Shown here: piece after piece, positions 24,225 to 33,149 of the stretch
How the letters are laid out: each line of letters begins with the position of its first letter
How positions within the stretch are numbered: position 1 is the stretch's first letter
Assembly: GCF_000685015.1 (NCBI RefSeq)
Contig: NZ_BAYA01000003.1
Coordinates: forward strand, 434,001-498,000
DNA: 64,000 nt
Source of the DNA: Paraburkholderia bannensis NBRC 103871
GTDB lineage: Bacteria; Pseudomonadota; Gammaproteobacteria; Burkholderiales; Burkholderiaceae
Reading direction: 5' to 3'
Made by a program: the position numbers and the translations under genes
Notes under the pieces: generated by a model
The model's database searches: none
What the model was told of the DNA's origin: nothing
Seen by the model: only the letters and a program-made list of their open reading frames with translations

Positions 24225-25391
24225 ATGCGGGCGCTCTATGGCCTGCTGGGCGGCTACACGGTTCTCGTCTGCGGCAACAGCCTGCTCACCACGCTGATCT
24301 CGCTGCGCATGCTTGAGGCCGCGCATGGCGCGCTTGGCGTGGGGCTGGTGCAGTCGTGCTACTACGTTGGCTTCATCGCGGGCGCGCTCGGACTCGGGCC
24401 GCTGGTCGGGCGGATCGGGCCGCAGCGCGCCTTCATTGGTTTTGGCGCGCTCACGGCGCTGGCCGCGCTCGGCTATCTCTCCTTCGATTCGCCCAACGCC
24501 TGGGCCGTGCTGCGGTTCGTGACCGGCTTCAGCATGGTCGGCGTGTTCACGTCGATCGAAAGCGGCGTGAACGGCGCCGTGCCGAACGAGCGGCGCGGGC
24601 GCGCGTTCGCGCTCTATCTCGTGCTGACCTATCTGGGCGTGAGCGCCGGGCAGTTCCTGCTGGGCGTGGGCGCGCCCGGCAGCAATGTCGAACACGCGCT
24701 CGTCAACGGGCTGTATGTGATTTCGCTGATTCCTGTCGCGCTGGTCGGCGACTGGCAGCAGAGCGTGCCGCCGCCCGTCACCGAGGCGGCTGCGCGCGCC
24801 TCGCCGCTCGCCACGCCCAAGCGCCCTACGCTGCTGCTCGACGGCCTGCGCGAACTCGCACGCGTTGCGCCGCGCAGCGTGCCTGCGTGCATCGGCGCCG
24901 GTTTGCTGTCGAGCGCCTTCTACGCGCTCACGCCCGTCTATCTCGCGCGCATCGGTTTTCCGGCGGGCGATATTTCACACGCGATGGGCATTGTGCTGAT
25001 CGGCGCACTGCTCTCGCAATGGCCCGTGGGCAGGCTGTCTGACCGGCTCGGACGGCGCACCACGCTCGGCGTGGTTTCGCTCGTCGCGGCCGTCGCTGCG
25101 GCGGCGCTGATCGTCGTGCGCGTGCCCTGGCTCGTCGATACGCTGCTGTTCCTGTATGTCGCGCTCACCTTCACGCTGTATGGCGTGATCGTCTCGGACG
25201 TGAACGACCACGTCGACCAAAGCCGCCGCGTGCAGACCAGCGCCACGCTGCTGCTGGTGTTCTCGCTGGGCGGCGCAGCCGGGCCTACGCTGGCGTCGCT
25301 GTTCATGCGCCTGCTCGGCCCCGGCGGTCTTTACGTTTTCGCGCTGGCCATCACGCTCGGTCTCGCGGCGCTGTCAAAGGCGCGGCGCTGA
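24225..25391 (+). CDS. MFS transporter
   Basis: A 388-residue protein with 12 predicted membrane segments and MFS loop motifs (GLGPLVGRIGPQRAF between helices 2 and 3, GRLSDRLGRRTTLG in the second half). It resembles YcaD/UMF-type carriers. It starts 10 bp after the ATPase gene, with only a weak ribosome site, and its stop abuts the frame of the following LysR gene, so it belongs to the transporter operon. The substrate is unknown and it may export a by-product. Confidence 0.83.
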   Translation: MRALYGLLGGYTVLVCGNSLLTTLISLRMLEAAHGALGVGLVQSCYYVGFIAGALGLGPLVGRIGPQRAFIGFGALTALAALGYLSFDSPNAWAVLRFVTGFSMVGVFTSIESGVNGAVPNERRGRAFALYLVLTYLGVSAGQFLLGVGAPGSNVEHALVNGLYVISLIPVALVGDWQQSVPPPVTEAAARASPLATPKRPTLLLDGLRELARVAPRSVPACIGAGLLSSAFYALTPVYLARIGFPAGDISHAMGIVLIGALLSQWPVGRLSDRLGRRTTLGVVSLVAAVAAAALIVVRVPWLVDTLLFLYVALTFTLYGVIVSDVNDHVDQSRRVQTSATLLLVFSLGGAAGPTLASLFMRLLGPGGLYVFALAITLGLAALSKARR

Positions 25392-25586
25392 ATGGCGGCC
25401 GGTCGCAAGCCCGCGCGGGCGGTCGCACAAATCGCACAAATCGCCAAAGCCCCACAAGCCGCCAAACCCTCAAAAGTCGAAAAAGCCCCACAGGCCGCAG
25501 CGGCCCCCGAGGCCGCGCGTCCCGGTATACTCCGTCGTTTTGGCGCAGCGCCTTTTCGCGATAGCGCCACCCGCGAGGAGACGACC

Positions 25587-26477
25587 TTGAAGCGAAAGAT
25601 GCCGGCGCTGAACGCCCTGAAGGCGTTCGAGGCGGCAGGCACGAGCGGCAGCTTCACCCGCGCCGCCGAGCAGCTGAACGTGACGCAGAGCGCGGTGAGC
25701 CGCCAGGTGCGCCAGCTGGAAGAACAGCTCGGCGAAACGCTGCTCGAACGCCATCATCACCGGCTCGAACTGACCGAGGCCGGGCGCGCGCTGTTGCGCA
25801 CGCTCCAGCAGTCGTTCGACCGCATCGAGGTGACGGTGCGCACGATCCAGCAAAAGAGCGACCTGAACCGCCTGCGCGTGAACGCGCCGCCTACCTTCGC
25901 GAGCCGCTGGCTCGTGCCGCGCCTCACGCGTCTGCACGCGCGCCATCCCTCGCTCGAATTGAGCCTGACGACGCAGGTGCAGGACACGCTCGCCGATTCG
26001 ACGGCGCTCGACTGCGCGATCCGCTTTGGCGACGGCGAATGGGACGGGCTGGAAAGCTCGCTGCTGATGCACGAGTCGCATATCGCCGTGTGCGCGCCCG
26101 CGCTGATGGCGAACGGCCCCGTCGATCTCACGCAGCAGACGCTGCTGCACGTGCTGGCTGCGGAAAACCAGCGCTACATGACGTGGCGGCACTGGCTGGA
26201 CGCCGCGCGTATCGAGGACGTGGACACCTCGGGCGGCTATGAATTCGACCTGCTCGACCACGCGATCCGCGCGGCCATCGAAGGACTGGGCGTGACGATG
26301 GCCGATCGCAACATGATCGGGCGCGAACTGGCCGATGGCCTGCTTGCGCCGGTGCGCGACATCCATGTGGATGGCCGGCAGTCCTACTGGTTCGTGGTGC
26401 GGCCCGAACAGAAAGCGTCCAGGCCGCTCCAGCTTTTCCGGCAGTGGCTTCAGGACGAGATCGCCGCCGCCCGCTGA
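25587..26477 (+). CDS. LysR family regulator, GcvA-like (copy 2)
   Basis: A LysR regulator, 296 residues from the TTG at 25587, with GAGGAG 6 bp upstream. The frame is open back to an ATG at 25392 directly after the MFS stop codon, but that extension is low-complexity (Ala, Pro, Gln, Lys repeats) and unlike the family. PALNALKAFEAAGTSGSFTR and LNVTQSAVSRQVRQLEEQL form the HTH; RWLVPRLTRLHARHPSLELS marks the hinge. It is a paralogue of the regulator at 16947. Its 3' end overlaps the convergent GMC gene by 28 bp. Confidence 0.86.
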   Translation: MKRKMPALNALKAFEAAGTSGSFTRAAEQLNVTQSAVSRQVRQLEEQLGETLLERHHHRLELTEAGRALLRTLQQSFDRIEVTVRTIQQKSDLNRLRVNAPPTFASRWLVPRLTRLHARHPSLELSLTTQVQDTLADSTALDCAIRFGDGEWDGLESSLLMHESHIAVCAPALMANGPVDLTQQTLLHVLAAENQRYMTWRHWLDAARIEDVDTSGGYEFDLLDHAIRAAIEGLGVTMADRNMIGRELADGLLAPVRDIHVDGRQSYWFVVRPEQKASRPLQLFRQWLQDEIAAAR

Positions 26478-28132
26478 ACGTTGTCCGCAAGGCCGCGCGC
26501 AGCAATCGTGCGGTCTGCGTCTTCGAGAATCAGGTCGGCGCCCTTCTCCCCGACCATCATGGTCGCGGCGTTGGTGTTGCCGGACGTGATGTTCGGGAAG
26601 ATCGACGCATCGACCACGCGCAGTCCGTCGATGCCATGCACACGCAGGCGCGCATCCACCACCGACGTTTGCGGATCCGGGCCCATCGCACAGCTGCCGC
26701 ACAGGTGATAGATCGAGCCGCTTTGTTCGCGGAAGAACTTGAGCATGCTGGCGTCGTCGGTGACTTCGCCTGCGGGCGTCACTTCTTCCACCGTGATGTC
26801 CTTGAGCGCCTTCGCCTGCATCAGCTTGCGCACCAGGCGGCTGCCCGCGATCGCCTCGTCGCGGTCTTTCTGCGTCGACAGATAGTTGCCGCGAATCTTC
26901 GGTGCGTCGGCCACGTTGCCCGAGGCAATCTCGATCGAGCCGCGGCTCGTCGGACGGCACGGATTGAAGCAGACGAGAAAGCCCGAATACGGTTCCGGCG
27001 TCAGTTGCGCACGATTTGACTTAGGAATCCGATACGACAGCGGGTTGAAGTACACCTGCATGTCCGGATGCGTTTCATCGGCCTGCGTGCGGAAGAATCC
27101 GCCTGACTGGTTCACGCTCATCGAGAACGGGCCCGTGCGCTTGAACAGGTACTGCATGCCGAACTTGAGCTTGCTGGCCCAGCTGCTGAACGCATCGTTG
27201 AGCGTCTTCACGCGCGAGCGATAGTAGAAGCTCACGCACAGATGATCCTGAAGGTTCTGGCCCACGGCGGGCAGTTCATGCAGCACACTGATGCCATGCT
27301 GCTTGAGCAACGCGGCCGGGCCCACGCCCGAGAGTTGCAGCAGCTTGGGCGAGTCGACCGCCCCCGCCGCCACGATCACTTCGCGCTTTGCATGAACGGT
27401 GCGCTTCGTGCCCTGCTGCATGAATTCCACGCCGATCGCGCGCGGTGTATCCGCAGACGTATCGAACAGCACGCGCGTCGCGTGTGCGTGATGCTCGATC
27501 TTCAAATTCGGGCGCTCGCCAGCGCGATGCAGGTACGCAAAGCTGCTCGACGCGCGCTGGCCGTTACGCGTATTCACGTCGTAAATGCCGACGCCTTCGA
27601 GCTTCGCGCCGTTGAAGTCGTCATTGCGCGCGTAACCGAGCTGCTCGCAGCCTTCCAGGAAGGTCTTGCAGATCGGATGCGCGCCGTCCTTCATCGGCGA
27701 GATGCGCACCGGGCCGTTCGCGCCGTGCCACGGCGTATCGCCGAGCGGGTGCGATTCGAGCTTGCGGAAATACGGCAGCACGTCCTGATACGACCAGCCC
27801 GGATTGCCCGCCGCGGCCCAGTCGTCGAAGTCGCGCGCCGCGCCCCGCACGTAAATCATCGCGTTGATCGAGCCCGATCCGCCCTGCACCTTGCCGCGCG
27901 GCGCGTAGATCTGGCGGTTCGCGAGTTCCGGCTCCGGCTCGCTGTAGTACATCCAGTTGTGCACCTTGTTGTAGTACAGCTTGGCGAAGCCAATCGGGAT
28001 CTTGAACCAGAACGAATTGTCCGAGCCGCCCGCTTCGAGCAGCAGCACCGAATGGCGTCCCGACGCCGACAGCCGTTCGGCGAGAATGCAACCCGCCGAT
28101 CCCGCGCCGACAATAATGTAGTCGTAATTCAT
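26450..28132 (-). CDS. GMC family oxidoreductase (choline dehydrogenase-like)
   Basis: A 560-residue FAD enzyme of the GMC family. The N-terminal dinucleotide fold is YDYIIVGAGSAGCILAERLS, followed by LLLEAGG, the GMC signature GKVQGGSGSINAMIYVRG, and a C-terminal active-site segment YHLCGSCAMG with GLRVVDASIFPNITSGNTNA. Relatives include BetA and alcohol or polyethylene-glycol dehydrogenases. It is the last gene of a minus-strand operon with an aldehyde dehydrogenase, an MFS carrier and an enolase-superfamily protein, which points to oxidation of an alcohol or polyol substrate to an acid. GGGAG lies 8 bp before the ATG. Confidence 0.9.
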   Translation of the reverse strand: MNYDYIIVGAGSAGCILAERLSASGRHSVLLLEAGGSDNSFWFKIPIGFAKLYYNKVHNWMYYSEPEPELANRQIYAPRGKVQGGSGSINAMIYVRGAARDFDDWAAAGNPGWSYQDVLPYFRKLESHPLGDTPWHGANGPVRISPMKDGAHPICKTFLEGCEQLGYARNDDFNGAKLEGVGIYDVNTRNGQRASSSFAYLHRAGERPNLKIEHHAHATRVLFDTSADTPRAIGVEFMQQGTKRTVHAKREVIVAAGAVDSPKLLQLSGVGPAALLKQHGISVLHELPAVGQNLQDHLCVSFYYRSRVKTLNDAFSSWASKLKFGMQYLFKRTGPFSMSVNQSGGFFRTQADETHPDMQVYFNPLSYRIPKSNRAQLTPEPYSGFLVCFNPCRPTSRGSIEIASGNVADAPKIRGNYLSTQKDRDEAIAGSRLVRKLMQAKALKDITVEEVTPAGEVTDDASMLKFFREQSGSIYHLCGSCAMGPDPQTSVVDARLRVHGIDGLRVVDASIFPNITSGNTNAATMMVGEKGADLILEDADRTIAARGLADNVQRAAAISS

Positions 28133-28160
28133 CGCTATGCTCCCACGCGTCTATCCGCGC

Positions 28161-29378
28161 TCATCCACGTGCAGGCGAGGTATCGCGCACGTCGGCCGGC
28201 TGGCTCGCCATCTGGAGGTGCAGGCGCTTGCCGGTGTAAGGCGTATGCGCGCGCACGACGTCCATGTTCAACTCGACGCCCAGGCCCGGCGCCTTCGACG
28301 GAATGATGTAGCCGTCTTCCCACTGGATCGGCTGCTTGAGGACTTCCGCATGGAAGCCGCCCCACGTGCCGATGCTTTCCTGGATCAGGAAGTTCGGCGT
28401 GCAGGCCGCGAGCTGGATGCTCGCCGCTGCACCAACCGGCCCGTTGTAGAGATGCGGTGCGATCTGCGCGTAATAGACCTCGGCGAGCGTGGCCACTTTC
28501 TTCGCTTCAAGCAGGCCGCCCACGCGCGCGACGTTCAACTGGATGATCGACGCAGCGCCCGCTTCCAGCAGCTTGTGGAACTCGTACTTCGTGGTCAGGC
28601 GCTCGCCTGCCGAAATCGGAATGCTGGTGTGCTTCGCGACTTCGGCCATCGCGTCGGGCTGGCCCGGCGGCACCGGCTCTTCGAACCACAGCGGATCGTA
28701 TTTTTCGAGGCGTTTCGCGAGACGGATCGCCGACGACGGCACCATCTGCCCGTGCGTGCCGAACAGGATATCGGCCTGGTTGCCCACGGCTTCGCGCACC
28801 TTGCGGCAAAACGTTTCGCAACGGTCGAGCACTTCCAGCGAAAGCTGGTGGCCCGAGTACGCCGTGTAAGGCCCAGCCGGATCGAACTTCACGGCGGAGA
28901 AACCCATCTTGACCATCTGCGCGGCGCATTCGGCGGCGAGGTCGGGGTCGTCGTAGTCGTACTCGCCGCGGGCGTTCTTCGGATAAAGATAGGTGTACGA
29001 ACGCAGACGCTCGTTCACCATGCCGCCGAGCAGTTCATAGACCGGCTTGTTCGCCGCCTTGCCGATGATGTCCCAGCAGGCCATTTCCAGGCCGCTGACA
29101 ATGCCCATCATCGTCAGGTCGGGGCGCTGCGTGAAACCGCTCGAATAGGCTTCGCGCCACAGACGCTCGACGTGGTGCGGATCGCGGTCGAGCAGATAGC
29201 GCGAGAACGCGTCTTCGATGGCTGGCACCATCACGTCCGGATGGAAGGTAGCCGCGTAAATTTCGCCGACGCCCTGGATGCCGCAATCGGTTTCCAGCGT
29301 GACGAAGATCCAGTACATGCCGCCGAGGTGCGGAGGCGGCACCGCGACGACGTGCGTTTGCAATGCAACGACTTTCAT
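28161..29378 (-). CDS. enolase-superfamily protein with altered metal site (mandelate racemase-like)
   Basis: A 405-residue protein similar to the galactonate/mannonate dehydratase branch: AVKFDPAGPY, FEEPVPPGQPDAM with a metal Glu, ISAGERLTTKYEF with another Glu, and PHLYNGPVG with His. The first metal ligand, normally Asp in a DxHG segment, is Gly here (FGTHGQM), and the dyad position usually Asp reads Asn (IIQLNVARVGG). Spacing to the following Glu pair equals that of galactonate dehydratase, so this is not an alignment slip. It may use His for the metal or have changed chemistry. It lies 12 bp after the MFS gene and 28 bp before the GMC gene. Confidence 0.82.
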   Translation of the reverse strand: MKVVALQTHVVAVPPPHLGGMYWIFVTLETDCGIQGVGEIYAATFHPDVMVPAIEDAFSRYLLDRDPHHVERLWREAYSSGFTQRPDLTMMGIVSGLEMACWDIIGKAANKPVYELLGGMVNERLRSYTYLYPKNARGEYDYDDPDLAAECAAQMVKMGFSAVKFDPAGPYTAYSGHQLSLEVLDRCETFCRKVREAVGNQADILFGTHGQMVPSSAIRLAKRLEKYDPLWFEEPVPPGQPDAMAEVAKHTSIPISAGERLTTKYEFHKLLEAGAASIIQLNVARVGGLLEAKKVATLAEVYYAQIAPHLYNGPVGAAASIQLAACTPNFLIQESIGTWGGFHAEVLKQPIQWEDGYIIPSKAPGLGVELNMDVVRAHTPYTGKRLHLQMASQPADVRDTSPARG

Positions 29379-29390
29379 GGTTCGGGCGTA

Positions 29391-30761
29391 TTAGGCAGGT
29401 TGTGAAGGGGACATACGCGTGGACATGCGCTTGAGCACGAGCGCGGCAATGCCGCCGAGCGTGCCGATAGCGGCCACGTAAGCGAAATAGAACTGATAGC
29501 CGAGCATGCCCGCGTAGTGCTCCGTGATGTAACCGTTCAGGAGCGGCAGGAAAATGTCCGACGAATAACCAATCAGGGACACGAGGCCGATGGCGAGGCC
29601 CGTAATGCGCATGGGAATCGCGCAGTAGTCGAGCAGCGTCCAGTAAAGGCCGCGAATCGCGTAAGTCATAAGGCCGATGAAGAGCACGACCGCGCCCAGC
29701 AGCGCCATGTTGCGCAGCGACGGCAGCACGATCAGGCCGATCAGGCCCGCGACGGCCAGGAACATCGCCCAGATCAGCACGCGCAGATTCGACAGGCGGT
29801 CACCCAGATAGCCGCCGCCGATGCCGCCGAGCGGACGCATCCAGAGCTTGAGCGTCGTGACCATGCCGGCCGCCACGACCGTCATGTGCATCTCGCCCTG
29901 CTGCAGGTACGCAGAGAAACTATAAGTCGCCCAGAAGATCTGGTAGCCGCAGAACACCACCGCTGCCACGAGCCACAGTTGCGGAATCTTCGCGAGCGTC
30001 GAGAGATCGCGCCAGAGCGCACCGCGTGCGTTGGTCTGCGCCGCATCGGCAGCGGTTTGCGCATCGTCCTGCACGGGCGCGGCGTCCTTGAAGAAACTCA
30101 TCAGCGCGCCGATGCCGATACACGTGAACGAATACAGGAAGATCACGTGACGCAGGCCCGCCGCTTCGCCACGCCCCGAACTCGTTGCGGCCGCAAACAA
30201 GGCCAGCGCGACGGTCGCGAGCAGCGCTTCGACCAGGCCGCGCCCGCCGTCGAGCAGGCCGAAGAAGCGGCCCTGTTCGTTCGCCCCCGCGATCATGCGC
30301 ACGCGCTTGAGCACCGAAGCCCAGAACGTGAGGCCCGTCGTCAGCCCCCAGCAGCAAAAGATCACGAGCAGCGTGTGAAACGACGGCGCGGTCGAATACC
30401 AGAGACCCAGCGCGCCGGTGCCGATCAGCGAAAAGCAGATCAACAGGCGCGGCGCGACGCGGTCGGCGAGCCAGCCGCTCGGCAGGTACGACAGAAAGAA
30501 AATGATGCCGAGCACCGAGTACAGGTAGCCCAGTTGCGCGTTGTCGATGTGGAACACATCGAGCATCGTGGTCTGATAGACCTGGCGCAGATAGAGAATC
30601 GGATAGATGGCGCCCGCGGCCAGCACAAGCAGCAGCAACTGGCCGTAGCGCTGCATTTTGCCCGCGGATGTGGCGATGGACGAGGCGTCGGCGCGCGGCG
30701 AGGCCGCAGGCGCAACGGGTGCGACAGGTTTCGCGATGGACTTCTGCAAGATTGTCTCCAT
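29391..30761 (-). CDS. MFS transporter
   Basis: A 456-residue, 12-helix MFS carrier. The loop SGWLADRVAPRLLICF between helices 2 and 3 is the family marker, and the second half has GGIGGGYLGDRLSNLR. A Pro/Ala-rich cytoplasmic N-terminus of about 35 residues precedes helix 1. It likely imports the carboxylate or polyol used by the adjacent enzymes. It lies 12 bp before the enolase-superfamily gene and 138 bp after the aldehyde dehydrogenase gene. Confidence 0.85.
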   Translation of the reverse strand: METILQKSIAKPVAPVAPAASPRADASSIATSAGKMQRYGQLLLLVLAAGAIYPILYLRQVYQTTMLDVFHIDNAQLGYLYSVLGIIFFLSYLPSGWLADRVAPRLLICFSLIGTGALGLWYSTAPSFHTLLVIFCCWGLTTGLTFWASVLKRVRMIAGANEQGRFFGLLDGGRGLVEALLATVALALFAAATSSGRGEAAGLRHVIFLYSFTCIGIGALMSFFKDAAPVQDDAQTAADAAQTNARGALWRDLSTLAKIPQLWLVAAVVFCGYQIFWATYSFSAYLQQGEMHMTVVAAGMVTTLKLWMRPLGGIGGGYLGDRLSNLRVLIWAMFLAVAGLIGLIVLPSLRNMALLGAVVLFIGLMTYAIRGLYWTLLDYCAIPMRITGLAIGLVSLIGYSSDIFLPLLNGYITEHYAGMLGYQFYFAYVAAIGTLGGIAALVLKRMSTRMSPSQPA

Positions 30762-30812
30762 ACCGCAGGCTCGTTTGCATCCTTCGACGCAACGGCCAGC
30801 GTTTCTTCAAGC

Positions 30813-30842
30813 GGGCGTCCGTTGCAGCGGACGCCCTTTTTT
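30813..30842 (+). terminator. terminator-like hairpin on the plus strand between two minus-strand genes
   Basis: GGGCGTCCG and CGGACGCCC pair around TTGCAG and are followed by six Ts on the plus strand. It lies between aldehyde dehydrogenase and MFS genes that run the other way, where it has no T run, so it may stop antisense transcription or act as an RNA-processing hairpin inside the operon. Confidence 0.6.
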
Positions 30843-30899
30843 CGCAGGTGCGAGATTCGCTCAGTGATCCGAACGAATGGGTTGGGTCTTTATCTTTCG

Positions 30900-32321
30900 T
30901 TAAAACGGCATGACGACGAGGCGCGTCTGCGTGAATTCGAGCATGCCATGCTTGCCGTCGTCGCCGCCCAGGCCCGAACGCTTCCAGCCTGCGTGGTAGC
31001 CCTGGTACGGGTCGGCGGGCGTGCGGTTGACGTACAGCTCGCCGGCCTCGATCTCGTTGGCGACACGCATCGCCGAGCGATATCGCTCCGTGTACAGCAC
31101 CGACGACAGACCGAACTGGTGATCGTTGGCCATGCGCAGCGCGTCGTCGAGCGTCTCGTACGACAGCACCGGCAGCACCGGCCCGAAGATCTCTTCCTGC
31201 ACGATCTCCATGTCCTGGCGGCAGGCGCTCAGCAGCGTGGGCGGATAGAAGTGGCCCGCGCCTTCGGGCAAGTAGCCGCCCGTTTCCACCTTCGCGCCGT
31301 CAGCCACGGCGCGCTCGACCATTGCGTGGATCGACGCACGCGCCAGCTCGCTGATGAGCGGGCCCATGTGATCCGCGTTCACCGCGCGGTCGCCGAAGCT
31401 CACTGCCTTCATCTTGTCGCGCAACAGTTCGACGAATCGCGCGTGCACCGACGCCTGCACATAGACGCGCTCGATGGCGGTGCAGAGCTGGCCGCAGTGC
31501 GTGGTCTTGGAGCGCACGATGGCCGTGGCCGCCGCTTCGAGATCGGCGTCGGCTTCGATGATGGCCGGCGTCTTGCCGCCCAGTTCGAGCGAAGGCCGCG
31601 CGATGTTTTCCTTGCAGTAGTCGAGCACCTTGCGGCCCGCCGCCACGCTGCCGGTCAGCGAAATCATGCCGACGTCGCGATGCGTGCAGAGCACGGCGGC
31701 GGTGTCGTGATCCATCGCCAGCACGTTGAAGAGGCCCGGCGGCAGTTGCGCGTCCTGGGCGGCGCGCGCCACTTCGAACGCCGAGCACGGCGTGTTGTTG
31801 CTGGGCCGCGCGACCACGGCATTGCCCGTGATGAGCGCCGGCGCGATCTTGCGCAGCAACGAATAGATCGGGAAATTGAACGGAATCAGGCAGGCGGCGA
31901 CGCCAATCGGCTCGCGCATCAGGATCAGATTCTCGTTGGCGCTGTCGCTCGGGATCACCTCGCCTTCGATGCGGCGCGCCCACTGCGCGTGGTAGCGCAG
32001 GATCTCGGCGGCGTAATGTGCTTCGGAGGTGGCGTCGGCGACGCTCTTGCCGGACTCGGCCGCCAGCACCGCGCCGATCACGGGCGAGCGGGCGTCGATG
32101 GCATCGGCAAAGCGGTTGAGGATCACGCCGCGCTCGGCGGCGGGCAGGCGGCGCCAGCTGCGCTGCGCGGCGGCCGCGGCCTCGACGGCGCGGATCGCGT
32201 CGGCGGCGCTCGCGGCGCTCACGTGAGCGATGAGTTCGCCCGTTGCCGGATTATGGACGGCGATGCGCTGCGCGTCCGTTTCGAGGAATGTCCCGTTAAT
32301 GAAATTGTAATCTGCTCGCAT
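30900..32321 (-). CDS. aldehyde dehydrogenase (lactaldehyde/glycolaldehyde type, AldA-like)
   Basis: A 473-residue aldehyde dehydrogenase starting MRADYNFINGTFLE; the frame stays open upstream but the N-terminus of the family fits the ATG at 32321. FNFPIYSLLRKIAPALITGN is the cofactor region, Glu lies in LELGGKTPA and the catalytic Cys in THCGQLCTAIERVY. The sequence resembles AldA-like enzymes that oxidise hydroxyaldehydes. It is the promoter-proximal gene of the operon ending with the GMC oxidoreductase. Confidence 0.87.
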   Translation of the reverse strand: MRADYNFINGTFLETDAQRIAVHNPATGELIAHVSAASAADAIRAVEAAAAAQRSWRRLPAAERGVILNRFADAIDARSPVIGAVLAAESGKSVADATSEAHYAAEILRYHAQWARRIEGEVIPSDSANENLILMREPIGVAACLIPFNFPIYSLLRKIAPALITGNAVVARPSNNTPCSAFEVARAAQDAQLPPGLFNVLAMDHDTAAVLCTHRDVGMISLTGSVAAGRKVLDYCKENIARPSLELGGKTPAIIEADADLEAAATAIVRSKTTHCGQLCTAIERVYVQASVHARFVELLRDKMKAVSFGDRAVNADHMGPLISELARASIHAMVERAVADGAKVETGGYLPEGAGHFYPPTLLSACRQDMEIVQEEIFGPVLPVLSYETLDDALRMANDHQFGLSSVLYTERYRSAMRVANEIEAGELYVNRTPADPYQGYHAGWKRSGLGGDDGKHGMLEFTQTRLVVMPF

Positions 32322-32711
32322 GATGTGAAACCTGATCGTCGCCATCTGAGGTTGGCGCAGTATCCCGCCGTCGCGGAAAGGCTCACAAACGATAAATTGT
32401 CGAGGCAAGCATGCGTTTTCCGCATGCTTGCGCAAGGCCCGCCACGTAAGGGTTTCAGCCCTTACCGGCGGCAAGGTTGCGCAACATTTCGAGCAGTGGC
32501 ACGGCGCTTTCGCGCCGGTATTTGTATACCCGCGAAAGGACTCGTAAGGCTTCCGGTAAAGCGCCCCTTTGATTGTTGCTTCATGGCAAGCCGCTTGACG
32601 CGAAGATTCCCTCGCCGCCACGAAACCCATTTTCGGGCGGTGCATCACGGGGGCGGCCGCTGCGGCGGCGCGCGCCCTCCTCTTCGTTTCATTGTGCCAA
32701 GGAGGCCCCAC
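32322..32711. promoter_or_regulatory. 390-bp gene-free region with two tandem hairpins
   Basis: The divergent control region between the aldehyde dehydrogenase operon and the small-protein genes. It holds a perfect 10-bp inverted repeat CAAGCATGCG/CGCATGCTTG (32406-32430) and, 15 bp later, GTAAGGG/CCCTTAC (32446-32465). Neither is followed by a T run. No gene is seen in it. Confidence 0.6.
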
Positions 32712-32894
32712 ATGACCAGCTCCATCGGTTCCAGCAACCTTACCCGCCCGGCCTCGCTAGAGCCGCTCGCGAACAATCGCAGCAGCAAACCCAGCGGCCT
32801 GCAACAACCGGCCGGCAACACGTCGGGCAAGTCCGAATCCGTGCTACCGACCCCGGTCGGCCCGCTCGGCCACACCATCAACACCACTGCATGA
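32712..32894 (+). CDS. small Ser/Thr/Pro-rich protein of unknown function
   Basis: A 60-residue polar protein (MTSSIGSSNLTRPASLEPL...) with no membrane segment or signal peptide. A perfect GGAGG ribosome site lies 6 bp before the ATG. Its stop overlaps the ATG of the next gene by 4 bp. These two facts are the evidence that it is real; I recognise no family. It may be a leader peptide coupling translation of the next gene. Confidence 0.5.
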   Translation: MTSSIGSSNLTRPASLEPLANNRSSKPSGLQQPAGNTSGKSESVLPTPVGPLGHTINTTA

Positions 32895-33136
32895 CCACTG
32901 CGTCGATTGTCGTGTCGTACTCCCAGGTAATGTCCAGGCTGACCACCATGCAACTTTCCAATGGTTTCGCGCGTACCGCGACAGCCCTTTTGCTTGCCAG
33001 CCTCGCGCTGCCGCTCGACGGCTGCGCGGTCGTGGCATTTCCCTGCCGTGTCGCTTCGGCGACGCTGAAGATCGTGCCCGTCGTCGGACATCCGGCGGCG
33101 ATCCCGTTCGACGCGTGCGCGGCGGCAGTCGACTAA
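32891..33136 (+). CDS. small exported or membrane-anchored protein, DUF6726-like
   Basis: An 81-residue protein from the overlapping ATG (32891), or 62 residues from MQLSNGF at 32948. A hydrophobic stretch TALLLASLALPLDGC looks like a signal peptide ending near a Cys, but the lipobox is imperfect (Asp at -2). The tail CRVASATLKIVPVVGHPAA.PFDACAAAVD is the conserved part and resembles small Burkholderia DUF6726 proteins as I recall them. It is followed 13 bp later by another exported protein gene. Confidence 0.6.
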   Translation: MTTASIVVSYSQVMSRLTTMQLSNGFARTATALLLASLALPLDGCAVVAFPCRVASATLKIVPVVGHPAAIPFDACAAAVD

Positions 33137-33149
33137 GCGGAGCAGCATC

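Noticed and set aside
29517..32894. A 1125-codon open frame antisense to the MFS and aldehyde dehydrogenase genes
   Set aside because: Its translation is Arg/His/Ala-rich with no domain, as expected for the shadow of high-GC genes. Only its last 60 codons (32712-32894) have a ribosome site and were kept.
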